From: Chrysochromulina parva
Lineage: Eukaryota > Haptophyta > Prymnesiales > Chrysochromulinaceae
Length of the DNA stretch: 43,266 nt
Assembly: GCA_002887195.1 (NCBI GenBank)
Contig: PJAB01000099.1
Span: 1-43,266 of the forward strand
Direction: 5' to 3'
This document shows positions 1 through 8,795 of this stretch, one piece after another. The position numbers and the translations under genes were made by a program. Positions within the stretch are counted from its first letter, which is position 1. Each line of letters begins with the position of its first letter. Under the pieces are notes generated by a model that saw only the letters and a list, made by a program, of their open reading frames with translations, had not been told where the DNA came from and made no database searches.

Positions 1-192
1 TGGAAGTCGCCGAGCGGCCGTATCGTCTCAATGAAGGTGCCCGAGGGCTCGAAAGCAGGAGATCTGCTCGAGTTTCAGGTACCCGCATCGGTCATCACGA
101 TGCCGAACCCGGACGGTGGCGGCTCCCGGCAGCCAAGCGGCGGTTTCGTCGAATTCCTCAAACGGAAGCCGTCGGGAAGTCTCTCGCCGTAA
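1..192 (+). CDS. C-terminal end of an unrecognised protein (5' end outside window)
   Basis: An open frame enters from the left edge and stops with TAA at 190-192, giving 63 residues. It contains SMKVPEGSKAGDLLEFQVP, which resembles the short 'V-P-x-G-x-x-x-G-D/Q-x-x-x-F/V' element that recurs in proteins of algae with secondary plastids and in the C-terminal parts of some DnaJ-like proteins. The tail (VEFLKRKPSGSLSP) is basic and low in complexity. No catalytic motif is visible and the family cannot be named from this piece. The frame is the only clean one over this stretch and codon third positions are GC-rich like the neighbouring genes, so it is probably real coding sequence. Confidence 0.5.
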   Translation, partial: WKSPSGRIVSMKVPEGSKAGDLLEFQVPASVITMPNPDGGGSRQPSGGFVEFLKRKPSGSLSP

Positions 193-768
193 GCTATCGC
201 CTACCATGCTTGAGTGAGGCTACATGCCGCCCCATGCTATCGATGACGTTGTGTAGTACTGCATCGTTGCGGCCCCGGGGCGGTGTCGGGTATGGTCGTA
301 TCCACAGTGATACCAGGTGCCTCTCGTCTGTCCGTCTCCGATCTGTGCGCCGCTGCGCCCCCGATGAGCGACGTGGCCGATCTTCACAGAGAACGTCTCC
401 AGGATTATATAATATAACTCGCGACCTGCGCCTACTCGCTACTGAGATGTCACGATATCATCTTCGCGCTTGCGGTGGGCGACGTACTATTACGGTTTAC
501 GCCGCACGTCGGTGAGCGGCGGCTAGCGCGCGTGACCCCGTACGCCGTAGTTCGCTCGGTCCACCGCACGCGGACGCTACTACCGTAGCGGGGGGCGGGG
601 CGCCGCGCGGGCGGCGGACCGGCCGTCCGGGCGGCTCCTTCGACGAGGTTCGGGGTACACCGATAGACCGATGTATATGAACACCTTGAATATGTACACC
701 TTGCCCGTTGCCGGGGCATCTACTTAACTTGCTTCGATTTTTACGCGCGTCCGAGCCGCGCTCCGATA
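193..768. other. intergenic stretch, no gene seen
   Basis: About 575 bases between the end of the left-edge gene and the end of the oxygenase gene on the opposite strand, so both 3' flanks lie here. Small open frames occur in several frames but are arginine-rich GC artefacts without recognisable domains. An AT-rich patch near 404-420 (attatataatataactc) could be a transcription or polyadenylation signal; nothing else is evident. Confidence 0.4.
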
Positions 769-1716
769 TCATAACATCACGGATGGTGGAGCGCTTTCGT
801 CAAAATTGATCGCTACCGAGATGCGGGCCGCAGCTGCCGAAAGTTCCTCGCGATGGCTGCCGCTGGGCGCTTGCCGCCGCCGTGGGAAGACGCAATGCGG
901 CATCGTGCCAGGAAATATCCATAGCGCACCTGCTTCGGGCGGCACGGCCAAGTACGAGTGCGTCTCGCCATCGACACCGTCGCGCTGCATTCCACCTCGA
1001 AACACGAGGTGGCCGTTGAGGCCACCCGCAATCCGATGCTTCGGGTCAGATGGGGGGATTTCGCCCGGCTGCACGAAGTACACGCCAGAGTACTTGCCCT
1101 CCTCGTGTACGTGAAGGAAGTTCAGATCCTCGGGCCGGTTCACGTTGATCCATGCAACGCCGCCACACAGCTCGCCGACCCTTTGCGGCCGGCTCTCGGG
1201 GTCGACATCGACACACAGCTCGTCCATCGCCGCGCTACAGAGGCGGTGCAGCTCGCGCAAGCATGCCATCCGGCAATAGGCCTCGGGGTCGTCGGTGCGA
1301 TCCACAAAGCAGTCATCGTGGCTTTGGAAGCCTCCCCAGTTGGACTTCGAAACATTGGCCTCGGCCTCTTCTCCTTGAAGGCGCGCTCTCGCCCACCGCT
1401 CTTTCTGAAGTGCCAGCTCGGCGAGGCGCACGTTGAGGTGCTCGGCCAGCTCCCGTTGCACGTGAAAGACATGCAAACAATCTGCCATTCCCTGCACCCG
1501 TCGCCGTCGTCGTGCAAAGTCGCACTGATAGTCGCATGGAATCTTGAGAAAAAGATGATCGGTAAAGAGTGCGGTGTCAGTAACTGCCAGAGACTGAGGC
1601 TCTAGGCGCAGAGGCGAGAATTTACACATTTGCGCCAGAGAGAGCCTCTTGGAGCCAGGTGCGAGCAGTTCGCGGCCTTCGGGGGAAGCCTTGTCGAGGA
1701 CTGGCAGCTGGTCCAT
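769..1716 (-). CDS. 2-oxoglutarate/Fe(II)-dependent oxygenase-like protein
   Basis: 315 residues from ATG at 1716 to TGA at 769. The C-terminal half has the double-stranded beta-helix signature of the putative 2OG-Fe(II) oxygenase family TIGR02466: a GVAWINVNRPEDLNFLHVHEEGK stretch is represented by WINVN and then HVH (residues 202-204), followed by YSGVYFVQPGE, GHLVFRGG, and ALWIFPGTMPHCVFP with the distal histidine at 274, then ARISVAINF with Arg 298 as the likely 2OG carboxylate ligand. It should hydroxylate an unknown substrate using 2OG, O2 and Fe(II). The N-terminal half is not recognised. The open frame continues upstream of the ATG to about 1854 with coding-like composition but no ATG before an in-frame TGA, so a short missed 5' exon is possible. 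It is divergent from the nucleotidyltransferase at 2047. Confidence 0.75.
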   Translation of the reverse strand: MDQLPVLDKASPEGRELLAPGSKRLSLAQMCKFSPLRLEPQSLAVTDTALFTDHLFLKIPCDYQCDFARRRRRVQGMADCLHVFHVQRELAEHLNVRLAELALQKERWARARLQGEEAEANVSKSNWGGFQSHDDCFVDRTDDPEAYCRMACLRELHRLCSAAMDELCVDVDPESRPQRVGELCGGVAWINVNRPEDLNFLHVHEEGKYSGVYFVQPGEIPPSDPKHRIAGGLNGHLVFRGGMQRDGVDGETHSYLAVPPEAGALWIFPGTMPHCVFPRRRQAPSGSHREELSAAAARISVAINFDESAPPSVML

Positions 1717-2046
1717 TAAGGGAGAAAAGGTGGTGAACTTGCTGTCAAAAGCAGGCTCACGTTCGCGCCGGAAAAGTGCACGCTCCAGCTCGTCCGACAG
1801 TGGTGGCTGAGTCCGCACTTCAGTACCAGTACGACATTGAAACGTGGAGTCCAAGTCAAGTCAAGTTAAGTTTGTATCCAAGTTTGGCAGTGTGCAGCTA
1901 CCGCGTAGCAAAACAACCTCTGTTGGGCCCTCTGAATCTCATTCACCTGCATGCTCACCGACCCGGTTCAGTACGCCCTGTGTTCACAAATCCGCGCACT
2001 TCATCACAAGGCACGTCGTGCAGAGCACACACTTCAACAGAGCATA
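1717..2046. promoter_or_regulatory. divergent promoter region between oxygenase and nucleotidyltransferase genes
   Basis: This 330-base interval separates two start codons on opposite strands and must hold both 5' UTRs and core promoters. No TATA box is clear. On the minus strand, 1851-1866 reads ACTTGACTTGACTTGG, and the identical 16-mer lies 107 bases upstream of the ATG at 28820. Part of the interval (1717-1854) stays open in the oxygenase frame. Confidence 0.4.
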
Positions 2047-3957
2047 ATGGCATCGGACAACGCGTGGCTCGACGACATCGCCGCCGCGCTCAGCGAAGGG
2101 CCGCTCGAGATGAGCAAGATCCCTACCATCGTCCCCAAGCCACCCTCGGTAACGGGCAAGCTCAAGGCGCTTTTGGAGTCGCAGCCGATGCGATTCGAAA
2201 TCCGTCCCGTTCCCAAGATCAAGGACCAGCGGATGGTGCACCTCAAGCGCGAGGCAACCGCGCCGTCGTTCGATGAACTCCTTCAAGACATGAGTCGTGA
2301 GGCGGAACTTGCTCATGCGCGCCACCTCAAACGCGATGAGCAAGTGCGGAGCCGCATGGAGCAGTTGCTCCGCACCAACTTCCCACAGGCGAGCGTGGCA
2401 CCATTCGGTTCGGCTGCCTCGGGCCTCCGCGTGAGCTCCGCAGACATCGATCTGTGCGTCACATTTCCTGATGAGCAAGGTCGTCACTGGGACGATTGCG
2501 AGCGCCGAACGACGAGTGTCGAAACGATCAAAACGATTGCTAAGCTGCTGCGGAAGAGCAGCGATCACCACAAGGTCGAGCCGATCGCGAAGGCGCGCGT
2601 GCCGATCGTCAAGGCTGTGGACAAAGTGGCAAACCTCGCCTGCGACGTGGTTCCGCACGCGGCGCTTGCGTGGCACAACAGCCAGTTGCTCTCGCGTTAC
2701 TGCGAGCTCGAGCCGCTCGTCCGTCGGCTCTGCTTGATTGTGAAAGTATGGGCGAGCCGTCGCGCCGTCTCAAGTGCCATGCACGCGTTCCTCTCGTCGT
2801 ACGCCCACGTGGTGACCGTGCTGCACTATTGCCTGGCGGCCGTCTCTCCGCCGCTGCTTGTCGACCTCCAAGCACCAGAGCTGCTGGTGGGGCTGCCGGA
2901 GAGCTGGTGCGATGGCTTCGATGTTCGCATGTGCTCGCTCGAGGTCGCGCGGTCCGCTCTGGATGCGAAAAGGAGGGCCGCAGTGGCGCAGCCACTTGCG
3001 CACATCCCTCAGAGGGCGGCAAACCTGCCACCATCGACGTCTCCGAGCAGCCAGTGGCCTCCGAAGCAGTCGCAGCAGTGGATGATTGCGACGCTACGGT
3101 CAAGAAGGAAGTCGCTGTCTGGAGAAGCTCGCGATCTCGTCGAGGCCGCACTGCAGATCGCGCTCCATATGCCGGGAGCGCTCGCGGACGCTGCCTTGGT
3201 CGTGGCGCTCGATGAGATCTCGATCGACCTCGAGGCGATCTCGATCAAGGAGCTCACACAGGAGCTCACACAGGAGCAGGCAAAGCAGCCTACTCTTTCC
3301 AAATGTGGCAGGACGGATTCGGTCACCGAGACTGGCGACGTCGCCGGGGCGGCGCCGCGACCGCCCTCGCTCGCAACGCTCCTGCGGGGCTTCTTCGAGT
3401 ACATGGTGAGCCTGACAGAAGGGCGCGAAGGCATGCTCGCAATCTCGTTGCACGAGAAGCCACTCAGCCGATCTCGTGAGATCTCCCATGAACCTCTCAG
3501 CCGATCTCGTGAGATCTCCCATGAGCCACGTCGTGCACGAGCTCCACCCGGCTCCGAGAGCGACGCCGAGGTGCCGCCGTATACCTTCCCCAAGTCTGCT
3601 TGGACGGGTGGTGGCCCGTACAGCTTCTCGATCGAGGACCCCTTCGAAACGGTCCATTCGAGGAAACCACACGACCTGTGCGCGCCTCTGAATAAGCAGA
3701 CGGCTCTCATCTTGCGCGGCGAGTACCGACGGGCCGCGACGCTGCTCGCGGCTAACCTGACCGAGAGTGGAGACGTCAAGCCGGGCGGAATGAGTGCGGC
3801 CGACTTGCTCGAGGAGGTGCTGCGCTTTGGTACGAGTCCATGCAGGCGGCGCAGCGACGAAGATGGCAAGGCCTACACCGAGCAAGAGTACGTCGACTAC
3901 TATGGGCGCGAGGAGGGCACCCATCGCTGGGCGTCGGGTGCATTGGTGGACGAATGA
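2047..3957 (+). CDS. non-canonical poly(A)/poly(U) polymerase (Cid1/TUTase type)
   Basis: 636 residues. The family adds A or U tails to RNA 3' ends. The nucleotidyltransferase core shows PFGSAASG (121-126 is GSAASG), then SSADIDLCV with the first two metal-binding aspartates at 133 and 135, and ANLACDVV with the third at 200, followed by the typical AWHNSQLLSRY segment that helps bind the nucleotide. The helical central domain follows (VKVWASRRAVSSAMHAFLSSY). A PAP-associated signature is seen near the C-terminus (IEDPFETVHSRKPHDL) with a long low-complexity insertion before it. The open frame extends upstream to 1951, but the ATG at 2047 begins a protein-like stretch (MASDNAWLDDIAAALSEGP), so it was chosen. 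An in-frame 33-bp tandem repeat sits at 3460-3525. The nucleotide preferred, A or U, cannot be decided. Confidence 0.88.
   Translation: MASDNAWLDDIAAALSEGPLEMSKIPTIVPKPPSVTGKLKALLESQPMRFEIRPVPKIKDQRMVHLKREATAPSFDELLQDMSREAELAHARHLKRDEQVRSRMEQLLRTNFPQASVAPFGSAASGLRVSSADIDLCVTFPDEQGRHWDDCERRTTSVETIKTIAKLLRKSSDHHKVEPIAKARVPIVKAVDKVANLACDVVPHAALAWHNSQLLSRYCELEPLVRRLCLIVKVWASRRAVSSAMHAFLSSYAHVVTVLHYCLAAVSPPLLVDLQAPELLVGLPESWCDGFDVRMCSLEVARSALDAKRRAAVAQPLAHIPQRAANLPPSTSPSSQWPPKQSQQWMIATLRSRRKSLSGEARDLVEAALQIALHMPGALADAALVVALDEISIDLEAISIKELTQELTQEQAKQPTLSKCGRTDSVTETGDVAGAAPRPPSLATLLRGFFEYMVSLTEGREGMLAISLHEKPLSRSREISHEPLSRSREISHEPRRARAPPGSESDAEVPPYTFPKSAWTGGGPYSFSIEDPFETVHSRKPHDLCAPLNKQTALILRGEYRRAATLLAANLTESGDVKPGGMSAADLLEEVLRFGTSPCRRRSDEDGKAYTEQEYVDYYGREEGTHRWASGALVDE
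3460..3525 (+). repeat. 33-bp in-frame tandem repeat (two units) in the nucleotidyltransferase gene
   Basis: Two units of 33 bp encode PLSRSREISHE twice. Only a few bases differ between units, so the duplication is recent. Each unit carries the hairpin-forming gatctcgtgagatc. It falls in a disordered insertion between the helical domain and the PAP-associated segment. Confidence 0.9.
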
Positions 3958-4256
3958 GCGCTTTTTGAACGGTCCTCGGGAGCGGAGAACGCGGAGTCCG
4001 GAGAGGGTCTTGCTGTCTTGCGGATTTCGAGTCGGTGACGGTGTTCTGCGTGATGACGACCGTGACTGTGGCAGGGAAAGCCCGGGGCCCTCGAAATATT
4101 TGCGAATGTGTACGCCGTCCCGGTGTCCTTGGTGTTGATCGTCTGCTGGTCGTTGCATCAACACGTGATCTCTACCGTTACGGCGCTGTGAAGGGACTCT
4201 TCTTTCATGCGAAGACTCACGTTCCCTCGCTCGCGGTTCTAATAGGGAGCGGCCAT
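3958..4256. other. short gap between two co-directional genes
   Basis: About 300 bases holding the 3' UTR of the nucleotidyltransferase and the 5' UTR of the acetyltransferase. The downstream reading frame is open back to 4035 but starts there with a non-conserved sequence. No RNA gene is seen. Confidence 0.4.
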
Positions 4257-5195
4257 ATGAAGGCCACCGCTGCCAAAGCCATCATGTCACGTAACGCTCG
4301 TAGAGACGCCGTCGACAGCTCGCCACACTTAAGTGCAATGGTCGATCGTGAATTTCTACGCGAGATGGACGCCGAAAGACGCGAGGCTCGCCGCGCCGCA
4401 CGGCTCCGTGTTAGAGCACGCTTGCTGCTCGAGGGTGCTGAGGCAGCAATCGCTTCGCTGCCGGCGGAAGACGAGGGTCTCGATGGGGAACCGACCTTGC
4501 GGCCGATGAGCGCCCTGGAGCTTGGAATGATGTACGTTTGGATGCAGGCCGACGAGCGGCAATGCTCAGAGCAAGAGGAGCACGTCACCCGATGGTGGTC
4601 CGGTGGCGCCGTGGGCATTCAGCAGACGTGGGAGGCGGCAAGCGGGTGGTACGATGAGGAGCTGGACGAACCGCCAACGAGAGCGCGTACTGCCTCGGAA
4701 GGTCGCGGCCCGAGGCCCGCCGTAGCCTCAGTCGATGCTGTCGCAACAGCAGCTTCGAGCGGCTCGCGGTCAGTCATCAGCCGACAGCTGGGGCCAGGTG
4801 CAACGCAGAGCTATGCTCCACCGCCCCACGGTCCTCGCGTTCTGGGGGCGTTTGTGCACGGACGTCGTGCTCCTGTCGCCTTTGTAGCGACTCGCGAGCC
4901 CTCACGCAAAGATGCGCGGCTCAACTGGACAATCGATGCGATGGGCACACGGCTCGCGGCACGTGGCCGCGGCCTGGGCTCGGCCCTTGCCCTGCATTGC
5001 ATTGCCGCGGCGCGCGCTGCCGATCCGGGTTTGGCGCAGTATCTTATCAACGCGGTGCCAGCGGCCATGCCATTTTGGGAGAAGCTCGGCTTCGAGGAGG
5101 TCGAGCCGTCTTCAGCTGAGCAGGAATTTTACATGAAGCGGGGAGGTGACCGGCCGATGGCCTTGGCCTTGCCGTTGCGAGTGGCTGATCCGTGA
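4257..5195 (+). CDS. GNAT-family N-acetyltransferase
   Basis: 312 residues from ATG 4257 (an alternative is ATG 4284). The C-terminal quarter is a GNAT domain: APVAFVATREPSRKDARLNW, then RLAARGRGLGSALALHC, which is the acetyl-CoA pyrophosphate-binding R/Q-x-x-G-x-G/A loop, then AVPAAMPFWEKLGFEEVEP, the usual F/Y-x-x-x-G-F-x-x beta-strand end. It should transfer an acetyl group from acetyl-CoA to an unknown amine. The N-terminal 200 residues are charged and helical (MDAERREARRAARLRVRARLL) with no recognised domain. The substrate cannot be told. The tail ends with GGDRPMALALPLRVADP. The gene is read in the same direction as the nucleotidyltransferase, with a gap too large to suggest coupling. 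Confidence 0.75.
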   Translation: MKATAAKAIMSRNARRDAVDSSPHLSAMVDREFLREMDAERREARRAARLRVRARLLLEGAEAAIASLPAEDEGLDGEPTLRPMSALELGMMYVWMQADERQCSEQEEHVTRWWSGGAVGIQQTWEAASGWYDEELDEPPTRARTASEGRGPRPAVASVDAVATAASSGSRSVISRQLGPGATQSYAPPPHGPRVLGAFVHGRRAPVAFVATREPSRKDARLNWTIDAMGTRLAARGRGLGSALALHCIAAARAADPGLAQYLINAVPAAMPFWEKLGFEEVEPSSAEQEFYMKRGGDRPMALALPLRVADP

Positions 5196-5602
5196 TCATG
5201 TTGATCTTCAAGAAAACTATAGTTTTCGTTCAATCTCGAATCTGCACGTGAGACGTGTGGCCGCACACGCCGATTTAACGCCGATTACGCATGTAGTCGC
5301 GACCCGGGCGCCGCGGGCGTGGGGCGTCCCGTGACCCGTCCCGCCGGCACGCTCGGCGGCTTAACGGCACGCCCGGGGCCCACGCCGGGCCATGTGGCCT
5401 TTTGCTTTTCGGGGCGGTTGTGGGTGTGTGTCTGACCGAGAGGGCACTGAAAAGAACGAACAAAAATCTGCATTTTCGCTCGCTGCGGTGTAACGTCGCA
5501 GGCGACGCGTGTTGAAACCCGGTCGCGCACACGGCGGTCGACGACCAGCGAACGCACCCGGCACACTTCACACTACAGAAAACTCGATTACAGCAGTACG
5601 CC
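5196..5602. other. convergent intergenic region with a 16-bp perfect palindrome
   Basis: About 400 bases between two convergent genes. 5212-5227 is GAAAACTATAGTTTTC, a perfect 16-bp palindrome only 17 bases after the acetyltransferase stop codon. In RNA it would form an AU-rich hairpin near the 3' end; a 3'-end processing role is conceivable but unproven. The rest is GC-rich and shows no gene. Confidence 0.6.
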
Positions 5603-6613
5603 TCAGCGTGACGGCGCGGACGGAAGCCATTCCCCCGTCCATAGGTGGCGCACAATGGCAGCCACAAGCTGCTGCGACGTGTCTGTTGTGGCCTCGCTGC
5701 CGATCGTCGCCAGGCGCTCTGCGAGCCACTGCGAACCAAATTTGGGTGCGTCCTCCTCGAGAATAGTGCGTAGCACTCGTCTGCCTGTGGGCGTACAGAA
5801 CTCTGGGTGGCCCTGCACCGTGAACGCGAGCGGCCTTTCGCCATCGCCGCTTGGCAAGCTGCCTCGTGTGATGGCAAGGCGCGCGCCCGTGGCCGACGCA
5901 AAGTAAGCGGCGGCGTGTGTCGGGTTAGTCGTCGAGCAGCCGAGATTCGCCGCACATGGAGGAAGCATGCTCACGATGTCGTTGTGGTGGTAGAGTATCT
6001 CGACACGTTGGGCACCTCCAAAGGGCCCGAGCAGGTGCTTTCCAAGGGCCGTTGGCTCGAACGCGCAAGCAGCCGCGTGCAAGCCGTGGGTCTCATTCGT
6101 CTCAACACGACCGCCCATGGCAGAGGCGAGGACCTGATGGCCGAAGCAGATGCCGAGCACCGGGATGCGCTTTGCATGCAGTTGGCGAAGATGTTGCTCA
6201 AGTGGCGTTATCCACGCTGGGGCTGCGTCGGCGCTAGACGTGTAGGCACCAGCCGCTACGCTCGCTGGGCTGCCGGGAACTATGAAGCCATCGAAGGAGC
6301 CATCGAGGTGAAAGTCGGCAGCGCTCCTAAAATTGGATATGTCGATTTCCTCGAGCGCCAGTGCTGCGTCGATGCTCTGAAATAGCTCGTTGAGCATGGG
6401 GAGCACTGCATCATTGTAATGATTACCTCGTGGGTTCAGCACTGCGAGCCGTGCCTTCGGCGGTGCTCGTGCGGTAAATTGCGCATCTGAACGCAACCTG
6501 CGAACTCGCCACGAGATGAGAGCTGCGCCGATAGGCAGGGCGACTGCCGCAACCAGATACGGCCGCGATGCCATCAACGGCAGTGGCCGCGCCAGACATC
6601 GTAAAATGTGCAT
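5603..6613 (-). CDS. membrane-anchored class I glutamine amidotransferase-like protein
   Basis: 336 residues. The fold is the class I GATase of the GMP synthase/gamma-glutamyl peptidase-like type: FDGFIVPGSPASV, the nucleophile elbow PVLGICFGHQVLA with catalytic Cys 156, and FTVQGHPEFCTP with catalytic His 269 and Glu 271. YHHNDIVSMLP matches the 'C/H-H-Q/N-D-x-V' segment of the family. No synthetase domain follows, so it may be a stand-alone hydrolase such as a gamma-glutamyl peptidase-type enzyme; the substrate is not known. Residues 17-34 (PYLVAAVALPIGAALISW) form one hydrophobic segment followed by basic RVRRLR, so it is either a signal anchor or part of an organelle leader. An alternative ATG lies at 6574. 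Upstream lie the palindromes at 6665-6723. Confidence 0.82.
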   Translation of the reverse strand: MHILRCLARPLPLMASRPYLVAAVALPIGAALISWRVRRLRSDAQFTARAPPKARLAVLNPRGNHYNDAVLPMLNELFQSIDAALALEEIDISNFRSAADFHLDGSFDGFIVPGSPASVAAGAYTSSADAAPAWITPLEQHLRQLHAKRIPVLGICFGHQVLASAMGGRVETNETHGLHAAACAFEPTALGKHLLGPFGGAQRVEILYHHNDIVSMLPPCAANLGCSTTNPTHAAAYFASATGARLAITRGSLPSGDGERPLAFTVQGHPEFCTPTGRRVLRTILEEDAPKFGSQWLAERLATIGSEATTDTSQQLVAAIVRHLWTGEWLPSAPSR

Positions 6614-7350
6614 TAAAAATGCTCTCCGCCGCGCGGGGCCGCGCGTTCATATGAATACTCACGTCACGTACCGGTAAAAAGACACCGGGGGGAGGCACGT
6701 ACCGGTACAGTACATGTACTGTAAGAGCATTCACAGCAGGAGCGAGATGCTGCGAAGGACCCTCGAAATGAGACACATGTACCCGGTAGACGGAGTGCTG
6801 AGAAACACCAGCCAAAATTAGAGAGAGGCGGCGCGTCCAAGACCGACCAATTGAGACCGACACTGTCGACTGTGAGCAAAGCACGCACCCCTATACAGCA
6901 CCGCACCCGGGCCACCCGCAGGCACGAGGTGGGTCGACGCGCGCCCCCCGCGTGAGAGAGGGGGCGAGCGATGGTGCGTGACGCGAGTTTGTGCAGAGTC
7001 GCACTGTGCCACGTTGATATCGCTTATCGGTACCGGTGACAACCACCGGCAGCGCCAGAAAACATACGTGAGAGCGCGCCAAAAGTGTGAAAGGGCACAC
7101 TTCATGAGAGATTAAATGAGAGAATCGACCGGATCGTGACCACTCGAAGCATGCCGAAGAACAGCCAGCCCCTTGTGAGTGAGGAATAGCGTCAGCGACG
7201 AAACCGCCCGCCAGTGTCTGTGGACAGGTCCATGCAATGTCCGCGGTTTCGCAACGCGTAATGAAGAATCGCAAGGAGAGACACAGTTGTCTCCCCTGGT
7301 CTACCGTATCAGTGGACACGGCCTGATTTGGCGGCCGCGCTTCAGTCTTT
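6614..7350. promoter_or_regulatory. upstream region of the amidotransferase gene, with GTAC-type palindromes
   Basis: About 740 bases. CACGTACCGGTA occurs twice, at 6665-6676 and 6696-6707, with a 31-bp period. The second copy runs into TACAGTACATGTACTGTA (6706-6723), a perfect 18-bp palindrome 93 bases from the ATG at 6613. CGGTACCG recurs near 7028-7035. The rest, also the 3' flank of the ARM-like gene, holds no recognisable gene. Confidence 0.5.
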
Positions 7351-8301
7351 TCAGATGATATCGGTTGATCCCTCCGCGCCCGGCTCCGCCAGTCCTACGC
7401 TCGGCGTCTCTGCCGCTTGGAGCCATTCGGCGATCAACCTCAGCTCACGTGCCTCGACAACATCGCCACAAGTTTCGGCGTGCCCCGCCACCGTTGCGGC
7501 GGTGCTCACTTTTGCCGCCGCCGCCTGCAGCCTCGTCGACGAGCGCAGGACGAGCAGCAAGCTTCGTAAGGTCGTCCGAATCTCGCGCGGCTCCGCGTCC
7601 AGGACTTTGGGTAGCAAGGTGCCTAACACGTCCTCCGGCGCCTCCTCGACCACGTTGCGCACCGGCCCTGCGACGGCATCATCCCGCGCCAGGATGGCGA
7701 GGAGGAGCTCGGCCGCACCCTGGCAGATCTGCGCGTCGCGCGAGCTGCTCAGCAGTGCGAACGGTGTGGTGCAAAGTTGCTCTGACTCAAGCACGCGCAG
7801 AGCAACCTCGGGCGTAGTGCGCTGCACGAGCGTGCTGAACATCTCGAGCGCCACGCGCCGCACGGGCAAATCCGGATCAACAGCCTTCTTGCCGCCCGTG
7901 TCCCCGTCCTCTTCGCGCTCCGCAGCTTCCTGAACGCTTCTGTCGGACTCGGCGAGCATCCGAGCCAGCGCCTTGGGCAACATGCAGGGTTCGTCGAGTG
8001 CGACCTGCAGGAAGTGCGGCTCGTTTTGTGACACGAGGTTGTGCACGCACATTGTGGCGCCGAGCCGGAAGGACGGTTCAGGATGGAGCAAAGCGGTCTG
8101 CAGGAGCAGGCGAACTCCACCCGGTGTATCCACCAAATCCAAGGCAGAGCCTGGCTCGGCGGTGGAGCGCTCGAGAACAGCAAGAGCAATCGAGGCTTTT
8201 TTGAGCCCATCCTCCGCCAACATGTTCATGGGCTGGAGCCTGTCTAGAAGCGCAACAAGCTTGGTGCGACGACGACAGTCCTGGCCACCATCTTGTGCCA
8301 T
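7351..8301 (-). CDS. ARM/HEAT-like helical repeat protein, function unknown
   Basis: 316 residues, ATG at 8301. The sequence is almost entirely amphipathic helices with a regular leucine pattern: GVRLLLQTALLHPEPSFRLG, ATMCVHNLVSQNEPHFLQVA, VRRVALEMFSTLVQRTTPEV, CQGAAELLLAILARDDAVAG, IRTTLRSLLLVLRSSTRLQ. This is typical of ARM/HEAT alpha-alpha superhelices that act as binding scaffolds, such as HSP70-binding (HspBP1/Fes1-like) or import factors. The spacing is loosely Fes1-like but I cannot assign the family. No signal peptide or membrane segment is seen. A short acidic insertion (AAEREEDGDTGGKKA) divides the repeats. Confidence 0.7.
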   Translation of the reverse strand: MAQDGGQDCRRRTKLVALLDRLQPMNMLAEDGLKKASIALAVLERSTAEPGSALDLVDTPGGVRLLLQTALLHPEPSFRLGATMCVHNLVSQNEPHFLQVALDEPCMLPKALARMLAESDRSVQEAAEREEDGDTGGKKAVDPDLPVRRVALEMFSTLVQRTTPEVALRVLESEQLCTTPFALLSSSRDAQICQGAAELLLAILARDDAVAGPVRNVVEEAPEDVLGTLLPKVLDAEPREIRTTLRSLLLVLRSSTRLQAAAAKVSTAATVAGHAETCGDVVEARELRLIAEWLQAAETPSVGLAEPGAEGSTDII

Positions 8302-8795
8302 GCTGCAAAAGGGCCCAGGGTTCTATCCCACCGGTGTGAACGCGTGTGTGAACGTGTCTCTGACGTCAAAATGGCCACACGTTCTCTGCATGCTGAGCAT
8401 GATGAGCATGATGAGAGAGCAATATGTGGTTGCATGACAAGCTCCCTGTCAAAGGTTCTCTGTTGTTTTAAGTTTGGCCTTGGCTTTTTGCTGTGAGGAA
8501 GCGCTCTAGCCGGCGCGGCGGCGTGGCGCGCGCGCGGGTATACACTGACGCCTGAGAGGCCTGAGCGCTTCGAGGGAAGTCGAAAACTCGAAGTCGAAAT
8601 CCCACCTGAAGCGGAGAAGCACGGAGGTTTGAACGCCGACACACCGCCCCTGCTCGGACGGGGAGACGCGCCACTCTGCCTTAAACTCTGCCCCCCAGTG
8701 CCCAGTGCCCAGAGGGATGATATACGCTTAATCCGCTTTCCGTGATAAATGCATGATACGTGTTACGTCGGGACCGTGCGTGGTCCGGTCACAGC
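8302..8795. other. intergenic region between two minus-strand genes
   Basis: About 490 bases with the 5' flank of the ARM-like gene and the 3' flank of the next gene. Short direct repeats are visible at 8393-8412 (gctgagcatgatgagcatga) and at 8695-8712 (ccccagtgcccagtgccc). No gene or RNA is seen. Confidence 0.4.

Noticed and set aside
3100..4164. 354-codon minus-strand frame overlapping the nucleotidyltransferase
   Set aside because: No recognisable motif and repeats mirror the coding repeat of the plus strand; it is a shadow.
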